NCBI RefSeq assembly: GCF_000993825.1
Contig: NZ_CP011114.1
Coordinates: 4,588,001-4,652,000, forward strand
DNA: 64,000 nucleotides
From: Paenibacillus durus ATCC 35681
GTDB taxonomy: Bacteria > Bacillota > Bacilli > Paenibacillales > Paenibacillaceae
Direction: 5' to 3'
A program made the position numbers and the translations under genes. The notes under the pieces were generated by a model, which saw only the letters and a list, made by a program, of their open reading frames with translations, was not told the DNA's origin and did no database searches. Positions 25,038-33,867 of the stretch are shown here, one piece after another; position 1 is the first letter of the stretch; every line of letters starts with the position of its first letter.

Positions 25038-25184
25038 AAGCATCTTCCTTTCCTTTTCAGTTGTTTCGTGTTCCTGAATAATATTATGGATGGAATTGGA
25101 GGAAGGAAGTAGACCGTTACTGCATAAAACTTGCCTAAAGCTGCAAAATGATGTAGTTTAAAAAAGAATGGGGGAATGGAATTC

Positions 25185-26153
25185 ATGCCGGAACAAAGAG
25201 TGGATAACCAAGCTAACTTTGGAAAGAGTGTTTCTATTCATAAGAAAGCATTAGATCAGCTTATTGCTATGGCGGATCGGATTACCCTGGCGGAGGGACG
25301 GACGCCAACGATCGTTCCGTTTCTTACGATTGTCAGGAGCAGTCGTGAAACGCCGAAAAGTCAGGGGGTGTTGACGCCTTCTTTTTGCCTGATCCTTCGA
25401 GGGACTAAGAAGCTTTACCTTGGTCAAGATATCTTTCATTATTCGGCGGGGGATTATTTGGCGTCACTCATCGATATGCCGGCTGCCGCGCAAGTCATCG
25501 ACGCTACGGAAGAATCGCCGTATATCGGTTTACGTGTCGATTTTACGAGTCAAGAAATAGCTTCTGTGGTCATGGAGGCGGAAATCAGCACGGAGCCAAA
25601 GGAGAAAAATCGGAGTGCCGGTGCCTTCATCGGAAAATCAGATGCCGCGCTGCTGGACATATTTTTCCGGTTGCTGAAGATTGTTGATAAGCCTAAAGAA
25701 GTTCGATTTCTGTCCGAGTTGATTAAAAGGGAAATGATTTTTAACTTGCTGTCAGGAGATTTTAGGCACTTATTTTTGCAAAAGGCGCTCTTTGATCAAA
25801 AAGCGGACGGAGTCGGAAAGGCCATTCATTGGATCAAAGAAAACTACGAACGCTCTTTCACCATTGAGGAACTCGCCAAATCCTGCAACATGAGTATCTC
25901 TGGGCTGCATCATAAATTCAAAGCCGTCACGACAATGGGGCCCTTGCAGTACCAGAAGCAGCTTCGCCTTCTGGAAGCGAGACGCCTCATGCTGAGTGGT
26001 CCCATGGGGGCAACGACAGCCGCTTTGACAGTAGGCTATGAAAGTCCGTCACAGTTCAATCGGGAGTATCGGAGGCTCTTTGGTCTACCTCCTCTCCAGG
26101 ATATGAAATCGTTGCGAAAAACTTCATATGCCGGGGGATTTGAGGATAGTTAA
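25185..26153 (+). CDS. AraC-family regulator with AraC_N (cupin-like) domain
   Basis: 322 residues. Residues ~20-165 form the AraC_N type sensor (TPSFCLILRGTKKLYLGQDIF, YLASLIDMPAAAQVIDA). The C-terminal ~100 residues form the two-helix-turn-helix AraC DNA-binding domain (IEELAKSCNMSISGLHHKFK and ALTVGYESPSQFNREYRRLF). The ATG at 25185 fits a GGGGG site ten bases upstream; the first ATG at 25176 is too close. It is divergent from the MFS pump with a 147-base spacer, so the pump is the most likely target. Confidence 0.9.
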   Translation: MPEQRVDNQANFGKSVSIHKKALDQLIAMADRITLAEGRTPTIVPFLTIVRSSRETPKSQGVLTPSFCLILRGTKKLYLGQDIFHYSAGDYLASLIDMPAAAQVIDATEESPYIGLRVDFTSQEIASVVMEAEISTEPKEKNRSAGAFIGKSDAALLDIFFRLLKIVDKPKEVRFLSELIKREMIFNLLSGDFRHLFLQKALFDQKADGVGKAIHWIKENYERSFTIEELAKSCNMSISGLHHKFKAVTTMGPLQYQKQLRLLEARRLMLSGPMGATTAALTVGYESPSQFNREYRRLFGLPPLQDMKSLRKTSYAGGFEDS

Positions 26154-26278
26154 CCTCACATTTGACTTTTCCAATTCACTCTTTATTATCCCTTCAAAAG
26201 TCGCAGCAAACGATTGAAAGTTTCTCCGGCATTGCCGCAGCCATAAGGATAATTCCCGATCATCTTATTTGGAAATGT

Positions 26279-26479
26279 TCAAGACAACGCGGTCGGCCTA
26301 ACCATAATTTCGCTGATTAGGGTGTCATCAGGTTCATTAATGGCAAACGCGATGGCTCTGGCAATACTGTAAGGAGAAATCCCTTTGTCGCTTAGTTGAT
26401 TGGCGATCGTCTGCACTTCCGGGCTGGTAATGCTGTCAAAAAGTTCGGTCTTCGTCAGACCTGGAATGCCGCATTCCAC
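26279..26479 (-). pseudogene. C-terminal remnant of an SDR oxidoreductase
   Basis: 66 residues. The segment PGLTKTELFDSITSPEV followed by SIARAIAFAINEPDD and SEIMVRPTA is the usual end of classical short-chain dehydrogenases. The Rossmann fold, NNAG and YxxxK parts are missing upstream. The fragment's 5' edge carries a palindrome TGGAATGCGGCATTCCA that may mark a deletion joint. I infer decay, not a functional small protein. Confidence 0.7.
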
Positions 26480-26619
26480 ACAATTTATGGCCGATCAGGT
26501 TAGGAATTTATTTGAAAAGAATCAAGTTTACCCGAAGTAGCATTGATTTACATTAATTCCACTATCCTGCCCGTTCGCCGCCAGTCTACAACCTTATTTT
26601 CATTGGGCTCCTGCACAAC

Positions 26620-26660
26620 AATGACCGCCCCCGTGAAAAAGGGGCGGTCATTTTACTATT
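26620..26660. terminator. Strong hairpin terminator
   Basis: AATGACCGCCCC (26620-26631) and GGGGCGGTCATT (26641-26652) form a 12-bp stem followed on the plus strand by TTACTATTTTATTT. It lies 50 bases downstream of the DUF421 gene on the minus strand. Apart from the SDR remnant, 26154-26702 shows no gene. Confidence 0.75.
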
Positions 26661-26702
26661 TTATTTACGGCGGGATTCCCTACGCTACCTGACTTAACAT
26701 AT

Positions 26703-27410
26703 TCATTCTTTATCAATGGGTTTTTGAATGCCATCTTTATAAAAGTCAAAGACGAGCTGCTGCTGCGTTCCTCTTACGGCATAGAATACGTCGGAGATCC
26801 GCTTCCCCTTGCGCCGGAGTTCGTTCTCCAGCCACTTCTTGGTCAGTCCGTTATTCTCCAGGTTTTTTTCTATAAGTACTCCATCCATGATCAGTTCAAC
26901 CGGAAAAGCTTGGGCGTTCGGGCGAAGCTTCAAATCCTTTTTAGTTACATATTGATACTCGTCTTTCTTTAATACCGACACCGTTCCGTTATCCTCAAGA
27001 ACCGCATAATTTACTTCCTCTATGTTGAAAATTCCTTTTCCCCTCAATGCTTGATCCAATGAGTCCATCGTATATCTTACACGTCTCATGTTCTCTTCAA
27101 GAATTTTCCCGCTTTCAATAAGCGTGGTTGGAGAACCGGATATCCAGCTTCTCATTTTGCGGCTCTTCAGGGCAATGACGGATAAAAGAATGGATGTAAC
27201 GGTAATGACAATGAGCGACAATGCCACATGTGACCATTGCAGTTTATCATTGAACGCCAAGTTAGCCGTAATGGACCCAAGTGTAATCCCGGTCACAAAG
27301 TCATGAAACGTCATATTTGAAATTGTCTGTTTACCGAGTAGTTTGGCTGCCAATAAAAGCAGCAAAATAGCAAAAATAGTGCGAAACAGAATATCTATAT
27401 AGGCTTGCAT
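26703..27410 (-). CDS. DUF421 (YetF/YcaP-like) membrane protein
   Basis: 235 residues. Three N-terminal transmembrane helices (ILFRTIFAILLLLLAAKLLG, ITLGSITANLAF, SLIVITVTSILLSVIALK) precede a cytosolic DUF421 domain (SGSPTTLIESGKILEENMRR, LRGKGIFNIEEVNYAVLEDNG, PVELIMDGVLIEKNL). The family is common in spore formers and several members are sporulation- or stress-linked; biochemical function is unknown. GGAGGGAGC lies before ATG. Confidence 0.92.
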   Translation of the reverse strand: MQAYIDILFRTIFAILLLLLAAKLLGKQTISNMTFHDFVTGITLGSITANLAFNDKLQWSHVALSLIVITVTSILLSVIALKSRKMRSWISGSPTTLIESGKILEENMRRVRYTMDSLDQALRGKGIFNIEEVNYAVLEDNGTVSVLKKDEYQYVTKKDLKLRPNAQAFPVELIMDGVLIEKNLENNGLTKKWLENELRRKGKRISDVFYAVRGTQQQLVFDFYKDGIQKPIDKE

Positions 27411-27497
27411 CTCATGCTCCCTCCTTAAGCTCTCATTATTTCCATATCGAGTTGAAAGAAAACATGCTGCACTGAATGAGGATTGTTAAAGCTTGCT

Positions 27498-27514
27498 CAT
27501 TACGTTACGTAATG
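27498..27514. promoter_or_regulatory. Operator-like palindrome before the MerR gene
   Basis: CATTACGTTACGTAATG is a 17-bp near-perfect palindrome 30 bases upstream of the MerR coding region, placed where a MerR protein would bind its own promoter. Confidence 0.5.
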
Positions 27515-27543
27515 AAATACAATAGGTATAGGAGGTGGGACGC

Positions 27544-28353
27544 ATAGACAGTACAACCAAAACCTATTTGGTCGGTGAACTGGCCGCGGCAACCGGTGTA
27601 ACTGTACGAACCCTTCAGCACTACGATAATATCGGGCTTTTGCCAACACCCGGCCGTACCGATGGCGGACGACGTTATTATACCGAGGAAGATATGCTCT
27701 GTTTAGAACAGATCATCTTTTACAAATCTTTAGGACTTTCCTTAAAAGAAATACGTGACAAGGTGGTTAAGCACCCCACGTTATCTCAAATCAAGCAAAT
27801 ACTGAATGAGCATGAGCTAGTACTCTATAAAAAAATAGAAGACGCGCATGCAAGCATTGCGGCAATCGAGGCATGCCGGACGGCCATCGCTGCGGGAAAC
27901 TACCCATCGTGGCAGCTGCTGACCGGATTTATCCGAACCTTAAAGAACAGCAGTCTGATCGATTGGGGTCAATACACGTTTAATGACGCCCAGAAGGAAA
28001 TCCTCGGCAAACGATTTGCCAACGAACAAGACGCCTTCGATTTGTATCATACATGGAGAGTGCTGGCCTTGAAAGCCGTGACTCTTGCCAAGTCCGGGGC
28101 GTCGCCGGATGATCCAGCCGCGCAAGACTTGGCCGCAGACTGCTGGAAAATGGTTCTGGAGGTGACCGGAGGCGATGCCGATCAAATCGATACTTTCGCA
28201 CAGGTTCAAGGAGACCGGGCAGCATGGCCTGAGGGAGACCGCGATCTGATGGATGCGTCACAAGCCTTTATCGACCTGGCGGTAAAGCACTATTTAGCAT
28301 CCCGATCCTCAGACATCGATGAACACAGAGGAGGTTCGAAAATAAATGAATAA
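27544..28353 (+). CDS. MerR-family regulator with extended C-terminal domain
   Basis: About 269 residues. The MerR winged helix is clear (TYLVGELAAATGVTVRTLQH, YYTEEDMLCLEQIIFYKSLG), followed by a coiled segment and a TipA-like C-terminal domain of unknown ligand (RFANEQDAFDLYHTWRVLAL). The start is odd: AGGAGG is followed after eight bases by ATA GAC AGT; the only near canonical start, GTG 27535, overlaps the ribosome site. Either a non-standard ATA start is used or the start was lost by mutation; a downstream TTG would remove part of the domain. The gene overlaps the fucosidase start by eight bases, so the two are one operon. Confidence 0.82.
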   Translation: MDSTTKTYLVGELAAATGVTVRTLQHYDNIGLLPTPGRTDGGRRYYTEEDMLCLEQIIFYKSLGLSLKEIRDKVVKHPTLSQIKQILNEHELVLYKKIEDAHASIAAIEACRTAIAAGNYPSWQLLTGFIRTLKNSSLIDWGQYTFNDAQKEILGKRFANEQDAFDLYHTWRVLALKAVTLAKSGASPDDPAAQDLAADCWKMVLEVTGGDADQIDTFAQVQGDRAAWPEGDRDLMDASQAFIDLAVKHYLASRSSDIDEHRGGSKINE

Positions 28354-29803
28354 TACAACCTATCAACCAACCCAGGAGTCCCTGAATACTCACCCGGTTC
28401 CAGAATGGTTCGAAGATGCCAAGTTTGGAGTGTTTATCCATTGGGGACTATATTCGATCCCTGGTTTTGCACCCTTAGGCAGTTTAGCGGAGACGTTGAA
28501 GACCGATTATGACCGGGCATTGCTAAACTACCCCTATGCCGAAGGCTATTGGAATGCGATCAAGGACCCTAATACACCATCGGCTCAATACCATAAAGAG
28601 AAGTATGGCAGCATGCCCTACCAAAGTTTTAAAGAGATGTTCATAGATGGACTAAAAAAATGGGACCCTTCCGCTTGGGCAAAAACTTTCAGCGACGCCG
28701 GCGCAAAATACGTAGTGATCGTTTCCAAACACCATGACGGTTATTGCCTATGGCCTACTGAGGTTAAAAATCCGCATGAGCAGGACTGGTTTAGCAAGCG
28801 TGACATTATAGGTGAATTAGCTGAAGCCGTAAGAAAGGAAGGCATGCGCTTTGGCATATACTATTCGGGCGGAATTGACTGGACGTTTCGGAGAAGAATT
28901 TCAAGGACGTTCATGGATTATTCATTTTCCACACCTGGCGGTGATTATCCGGAATACGCGGATGCCCAGGTCCGCGAGCTGATAAAGCGGTATCGCCCGG
29001 ACATTTTATGGAACGATATCTGCTGGCCTACTAACCAGGACACATTGTTCCGCTTGTTTGCCTACTATTATGAAGTCGTTCCAGGCGGTGTGGTAAATGA
29101 CCGATGGAAACATGCAACTTCGGCCAACAAGATTATGGGTCTGAAACCTGTACGGGCCGTGATGGACATTATGGTTAAGCAAATGATAAAGAAAAATCCC
29201 GATATTCACTCTGCCCTTGTACAACCTCCCATACCCCATAGCGATTTCGCTACACCGGAGTATACGAAATACTCGGAAATCCAACCAAAAAAATGGGAGA
29301 TGACGCGCGGAATCGGAAATTCATTTGGCTATAACCGCAATGAACGCGATGAAAACTATGCTTCCTTTGAGACATTATTATTAGATTTTTTAGATGCAGT
29401 GTCCAAAAATGGCAATTTGCTGCTGAATGTAGGTCCTCGTGGTGAGGATGCGCAAATCCCCGTTGAACAACTAAGTCGGTTGTCAAAATTCGGATATTGG
29501 CTAAAGCAGAATGGTGATGCCGTCTATGGTACACGGCCTTGGATACGATCGGCAGCAGTCACCGAGACAGGAGAGGCTGTCCGATTTACTGCAAAGGACA
29601 ATAATCTTTACCTGATGATCCTTGGGAAGCTCAGCGGATCGAAAATAAAAGTAAAAGAAGTATTCATAGATGGCGAGGCATGCCTCCTTGCTGATGGCAG
29701 TCCGGTAAGGATAGAACGAGACGGCGATGACATGGTCCTAACCTTCACACGGCAGCTTGATCATCTATTTGTGCCTGTTGTTCAAATACAGAATATGCGA
29801 TAG
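28346..29803 (+). CDS. GH29 alpha-L-fucosidase
   Basis: 485 residues with the GH29 signature start PEWFEDAKFGVFIHWGLYS, the HHDGYCLWPTE substrate pocket and YRPDILWND, where the first Asp is the expected nucleophile. The C-terminus has the beta-sandwich region (YWLKQNGDAVYGTRPW). No signal peptide is visible, so it acts inside the cell and needs imported fucosides. GAGGAGG precedes ATG. The upstream MerR gene overlaps it and probably regulates it. No fucose catabolic gene is near. Confidence 0.92.
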   Translation: MNNTTYQPTQESLNTHPVPEWFEDAKFGVFIHWGLYSIPGFAPLGSLAETLKTDYDRALLNYPYAEGYWNAIKDPNTPSAQYHKEKYGSMPYQSFKEMFIDGLKKWDPSAWAKTFSDAGAKYVVIVSKHHDGYCLWPTEVKNPHEQDWFSKRDIIGELAEAVRKEGMRFGIYYSGGIDWTFRRRISRTFMDYSFSTPGGDYPEYADAQVRELIKRYRPDILWNDICWPTNQDTLFRLFAYYYEVVPGGVVNDRWKHATSANKIMGLKPVRAVMDIMVKQMIKKNPDIHSALVQPPIPHSDFATPEYTKYSEIQPKKWEMTRGIGNSFGYNRNERDENYASFETLLLDFLDAVSKNGNLLLNVGPRGEDAQIPVEQLSRLSKFGYWLKQNGDAVYGTRPWIRSAAVTETGEAVRFTAKDNNLYLMILGKLSGSKIKVKEVFIDGEACLLADGSPVRIERDGDDMVLTFTRQLDHLFVPVVQIQNMR

Positions 29804-29818
29804 GGTTAACATAGTTCA

Positions 29819-29842
29819 GCTCCAGCAGTCATCTGCTGGAGC
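29819..29842. terminator. Terminator between convergent fucosidase and ABC operon
   Basis: GCTCCAGCAG/CTGCTGGAGC, a perfect 10-bp stem with a four-base loop, 15 bases after the fucosidase stop. The T tract is weak on both sides. Confidence 0.65.
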
Positions 29843-29861
29843 ATTCTGCATTTAGGGTGAT

Positions 29862-30959
29862 TTAACGTTTAACTTCCATTTTCTCATGTTTGAAAATTTT
29901 ACAGCTGTCGCTTGGAAGATGTACAAACAGCCTTTGTCCAACGGCAATATCGGATTGTTTATTCACATACAACCGGATGGTTTCCCCTTCTGGAGCGCCA
30001 ACCATGCACTCTTTTCTTTCTCCTGAAAATACGATGTTCCGCACTTCCCCTTGAAGTATATTTTCTTCTGTGGAACCTTCATTGCCGATTTGAATATCCT
30101 CAGGCCGAATAAAAATGATTACTTTATCCCCTTTTTGTATTTCATCCTGTTTTACCAAGCCTTTTAATTGAAAACCATCGCTTTGAATGGACGCGTGCCC
30201 GTTATCTTTGTCCACACATTGCCCGACAATTTTATTAGATACACCAACAAAGTCTGCTACAAAAGGTGTTTGCGGTTCATTATATATTTCAAGAGGCGTC
30301 CCTAATTGCTGAATGACTCCATTCTTCATCACGGCAATCCGATCCGACAATGTAAGCGCCTCTTCCTGATCGTGAGTGACATAAATCGAAGTGAATTTTA
30401 ATTTGTCTTTTAAATTCATTATTTCAAATCGTAATTCTTCTCTCAGCTTGGCGTCCAAATTCGAAAGTGGCTCGTCAAATAACACGACCTTAGGCTGATA
30501 GATCAAAGCCCTTGCCAATCCAACCCTCTGCTGCTGTCCCCCAGATAATTCTCGCGGATATCGTTTGGCCAGATGATCCAATTGGACCAGACGCAGCATT
30601 TCCATCACTTTGACTTTACGTTCCTTTTTATTTTCTTTGCGGATTTTCAGCGGAAATTCCACGATCTCAAAAACAGTCATATGCGGAAAAAGGGCAAAAT
30701 TTTGAAAGACCAAACCGATTTCTCTTTTATGTGATGGAACATGGGTCAAATCTTTGCCTTTGATATGGATTTCTCCATTATCCGGCGTCAAGCTGCCTGT
30801 AATCATGTTCAGCGTGGTTGATTTCCCGCAGCCGCTCGACCCGAGAAGAGTCAGCATTTCTCCCTCATAAATGTCCAAATTCAGCTGGTTCACTACCGTA
30901 GCATGTCCGAACTTTTTTGTAATATTTTTCAATGAAATCATGACTTTCTTATCTATCAT
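29862..30959 (-). CDS. ABC transporter ATPase (PotA/FbpC type)
   Basis: 365 residues. Walker A GSSGCGKST, Q-loop LVFQNFALFPHMTV, signature LSGGQQQR, Walker B VVLFDEPLSNLD, and a C-terminal TOBE region from ~250 (FIRPEDIQIG). It energises the two permeases encoded just upstream; its ATG overlaps the permease stop by four bases. The class transports polyamines, iron, phosphonates and glycerol-phosphate compounds. Operon context points to a phosphorylated substrate. Confidence 0.93.
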   Translation of the reverse strand: MIDKKVMISLKNITKKFGHATVVNQLNLDIYEGEMLTLLGSSGCGKSTTLNMITGSLTPDNGEIHIKGKDLTHVPSHKREIGLVFQNFALFPHMTVFEIVEFPLKIRKENKKERKVKVMEMLRLVQLDHLAKRYPRELSGGQQQRVGLARALIYQPKVVLFDEPLSNLDAKLREELRFEIMNLKDKLKFTSIYVTHDQEEALTLSDRIAVMKNGVIQQLGTPLEIYNEPQTPFVADFVGVSNKIVGQCVDKDNGHASIQSDGFQLKGLVKQDEIQKGDKVIIFIRPEDIQIGNEGSTEENILQGEVRNIVFSGERKECMVGAPEGETIRLYVNKQSDIAVGQRLFVHLPSDSCKIFKHEKMEVKR

Positions 30960-31792
30960 AAACCTTTCACTCCTCCGCTTAAATTTTCCGGCTTGATTTG
31001 TTTCACGATTACACCAAGGATGAGGATGGAAGGGATGAGCAGGATAACGGAAATCGCGCTGGCTACTTCTTTATAGCCGTCTCCGATGGATAGATACGTC
31101 TGTATCGGCAAAGTGACCGTCTGCGGGCCGTAAGTCATCATACTTAAAGTAAACTCGTTAAAGGAAGTCACAAATACGAAAATTACCGCCGCCAAGATCC
31201 CGGGCATGGACATAGGGATAACCAAATATAGAAATCTCTGAAACCAATTGGCCCCGCAAACGCCGCCCGCGTCGATAACCCTTTGTTCCAAAGCCTCAAA
31301 CGTAGCGGACATAATTAATACAACATAAGGAATGGTAATGGTGGAATGCGCAAGCGCCACACCGAAATGAGTGTTAATCAGATCTAATGTATAAAATATT
31401 TTGGCCGTTCCGAGCGCATAAGTTAATTCCGGTATCATTCTAGGGAGCAGTATCAGAGCGATCAGCAGCTCCTTTGCCCGCAGCTTTCTTTTTCCTATAG
31501 CCCAAGCAGTGGGAACTCCGATCAACAAACTGATGACTATCGTTAATCCGGCAATCATAAAACTATTCATCGTGACCTGCATCAGATCCGTCATCTGAAA
31601 AGCCCACTCGAACCATCGTATACCCCATGATTCAGGCAGCCACCTTGCGCCGAACCAGCCTTCTCCGAAAGCGGACACGATGATGACGGCAAACGGCGAT
31701 AAAATAAACAAGGCAAATCCCAAAAGGAACGCGTAAATCACGACTTTCTTTCCCGTCCGGACGGCCCGAATGCTATGAGTGATCGGATTCAT
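30956..31792 (-). CDS. ABC permease, second subunit (PotC type)
   Basis: 278 residues, six transmembrane helices, with the EAA loop near ~180 (VIDAGGVCGANWFQRFLYLV). It begins one base after the stop of the other permease, which implies translational coupling. The TM order and spacing match PotC/FbpB-type importers. Confidence 0.9.
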   Translation of the reverse strand: MNPITHSIRAVRTGKKVVIYAFLLGFALFILSPFAVIIVSAFGEGWFGARWLPESWGIRWFEWAFQMTDLMQVTMNSFMIAGLTIVISLLIGVPTAWAIGKRKLRAKELLIALILLPRMIPELTYALGTAKIFYTLDLINTHFGVALAHSTITIPYVVLIMSATFEALEQRVIDAGGVCGANWFQRFLYLVIPMSMPGILAAVIFVFVTSFNEFTLSMMTYGPQTVTLPIQTYLSIGDGYKEVASAISVILLIPSILILGVIVKQIKPENLSGGVKGL

Positions 31793-32668
31793 CTATGCCG
31801 CGCTCCTTTTCTTAGTCAATCTAAAGTAAATCAAGATAAAAATAATCTCGAGAATCCCCATAATAATGGCTAAAGCGCTGGCTCTGGGCCAGTTATTAAA
31901 CACACCTGCTTCCGTGTAAATCGCAACTGTCAGGGGTCTGTAATTTCCACCGGCAATCAGCGGAACATTAAAGGCGCCGAAAGCAAGTAGAAAGGTCATC
32001 ACCGAGCCGGAACGGATACCGCTCATGCTTAATGGCAAAGTAATATATCTGAACACTTCAAAAGGTTTGGCCCCGGTAATCGTAGCCGCTTGCTCTACGT
32101 TCCGGTCGATTCCTTCTATCGATGATAAGGTCATCAAGATCGTATGAGGGGAGTAAAGCCATGCATAAAATAAGATCAAGCCGTACAGGGTGTAATTGAT
32201 TTTCAACGGTTCATCAATAATTGGCAGCACTTGCATAAGAAACAAGTTGACCCAACCGTTCTTGTCCCAGACGATCAGCAGGCCGAGAGCACTGATTAAC
32301 GCTAGTACCGTTAGCGGCAGTAAAATCAATAGTCGGATGAATGTATGACCTTTTACCCGTTTCCTTAAGATTAAAGCGAGCGGCAAGGCGATAAGGACGG
32401 AAAGGATCGTTGTGGAAATAGCCAAAACAAAGGTAATACCGATAACGTTCCAGTATTTTGCCGAACTTAGTAAATCGATATAGTTCTGAAGGGAATAACC
32501 GGTATGATTGCTTATCGTTAAGCTGTTCATGAAAGTTATGCAGAGCGGATAAATAAAGAGGCCGATGAAAAAGACTAGCCCGGGAAATAGAAGCAATAAG
32601 GTGAGCAAATTGTCTTTTTTAAATTGCATTGATATGGAAATGAGGAATCCTGATGAGGGATTCCTCAT
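31793..32668 (-). CDS. ABC permease, first subunit (PotB type)
   Basis: 291 residues with six transmembrane helices (LLTLLLLFPGLVFFIGLFIY at the start) and the EAA-like loop (VEQAATITGAKPFEVFRYIT). ATG 32668 is set by GGAGG eight bases upstream, but this ATG is inside a 13-bp perfect hairpin (32638-32670). An alternative is the ATG of MQFKKDN further in, which lacks a ribosome site. It follows the binding-protein gene by 21 bases. Confidence 0.88.
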   Translation of the reverse strand: MRNPSSGFLISISMQFKKDNLLTLLLLFPGLVFFIGLFIYPLCITFMNSLTISNHTGYSLQNYIDLLSSAKYWNVIGITFVLAISTTILSVLIALPLALILRKRVKGHTFIRLLILLPLTVLALISALGLLIVWDKNGWVNLFLMQVLPIIDEPLKINYTLYGLILFYAWLYSPHTILMTLSSIEGIDRNVEQAATITGAKPFEVFRYITLPLSMSGIRSGSVMTFLLAFGAFNVPLIAGGNYRPLTVAIYTEAGVFNNWPRASALAIIMGILEIIFILIYFRLTKKRSAA

Positions 32669-32670
32669 TT
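32638..32670 (-). promoter_or_regulatory. Perfect hairpin covering the permease start codon
   Basis: AAATGAGGAATCC and GGATTCCTCATTT, 13 bp each with a seven-base spacer. On the mRNA the stem contains the permease ATG and follows the GGAGG. It could lower permease translation or protect the upstream binding-protein message, as intercistronic stems do in other ABC operons. Confidence 0.65.
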
Positions 32671-32689
32671 CTTTCACCTCCAGCTGAAA

Positions 32690-33853
32690 TTACTTAACCA
32701 AATCCATGCCTTTTTCTTTTAAGAACGTGTAAGCTTCATTATTATTCAATGGAATTCTGGATTTCTTAACGACATCCCATGACGGCACGTTGTTCCATAC
32801 CGATTGAGGAACATTGTCATATTTATTGATTCCCATATAGATCCACAGCGTTTCCATCATGTTCACCTGCGTTTCTTCCGAAAGCATCCAGTTCACAAAC
32901 TTAGCAGCCAGCTCTTTCTGACTGTCAGGCGCGTTAGCAGGAATCGCTAGATAAGCTGCACCGCCATAATGGCCGCTTGGGAAGAAGGTGGATTTTACGG
33001 ATTTAGGAAGCAGGCCTTGGTCTCTGGACCAGAGTGTATAGTCAATTGCATATTCGGTAATCCAAACATCTTCCGAGGCAAATTGCTGGAACAATACCGG
33101 CGGTTCAGAAGCTAAAGGCTTAAAGAATGCTTTCGAGAATTCGCTGAATTTATTGATGCCGTTCGTCCATTCGGCTGTTTTTTGTAAAGTTTCAAAAGGC
33201 TTCGAGAAGTCTACTCCGTAACCGAGAAGGATATCGCGCTGCATGATTCTTCCTCCGCCGGACTTGGCGTCCGAACGGATCATACCGATGTGGCCGGCCC
33301 ATTCGCCCCGTCTTTCATAGAATTCTTCCCAAGATTTCGGAGGATTCTTGATTTTGTCGGAGTTGTACAAGATTCCAAATTGATCATGCCAGAAAGGAGC
33401 CGCCTTACCGTCCGTTGCAATTCCTAAGGCTTCCTTTAATTCACTAGGCTCAATCAGCGAAATATTGGGGATTTCCGGGTTGTTTTCAAGCGTTTCAAAC
33501 GGGATTCCAGCTTGAATCATATTGCCGATGCCATCCGGCTTTAACAACAGCACGTCGATATCGCCTTCACCTTGTTTCTGAGCGGATAATCTTTGCTGGA
33601 TTTCAGCCCCGGACCCTGTGACATAGTTAATTTTGATGCCCAATTCGCTTGATGCTTTTGGAATCATTTCACTAAAAAACTTTTGTGTGTTTGCGCCGCC
33701 TGCGGTATCGATAAAAGTAATGGATTGATTTTGAGGCTCAGGAGACGGGTTACTTGCATTGTCTTTTGTACTTTCGGTAGGACTGCTTGAACAACCGGCA
33801 ATCAGAGATACGCTTAATGTCATAATTGCGCACAGCTTCAACATGGATTTCAT
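32690..33853 (-). CDS. Substrate-binding lipoprotein of the ABC transporter
   Basis: 387 residues. Lipoprotein signal with lipobox LIAGC at Cys21, then a type 2 periplasmic-binding fold (FIDTAGGANTQKFFSEMIPK, LLLKPDGIGNM, FVNWMLSEETQVNMM) like spermidine, iron and 2-aminoethylphosphonate binders. It would sit on the outer face of the membrane. AAAGGAG precedes ATG. The ligand is not determinable; a phosphodiester or phosphonate is suggested by its neighbours. Confidence 0.9.
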   Translation of the reverse strand: MKSMLKLCAIMTLSVSLIAGCSSSPTESTKDNASNPSPEPQNQSITFIDTAGGANTQKFFSEMIPKASSELGIKINYVTGSGAEIQQRLSAQKQGEGDIDVLLLKPDGIGNMIQAGIPFETLENNPEIPNISLIEPSELKEALGIATDGKAAPFWHDQFGILYNSDKIKNPPKSWEEFYERRGEWAGHIGMIRSDAKSGGGRIMQRDILLGYGVDFSKPFETLQKTAEWTNGINKFSEFSKAFFKPLASEPPVLFQQFASEDVWITEYAIDYTLWSRDQGLLPKSVKSTFFPSGHYGGAAYLAIPANAPDSQKELAAKFVNWMLSEETQVNMMETLWIYMGINKYDNVPQSVWNNVPSWDVVKKSRIPLNNNEAYTFLKEKGMDLVK

Positions 33854-33867
33854 AGTTATCTTCTCCT

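Noticed and set aside
26620..26660. Integration site or transposon end
   Set aside because: The inverted repeat is short, with a T tract on one side and no duplicated flank, so it fits a terminator better.
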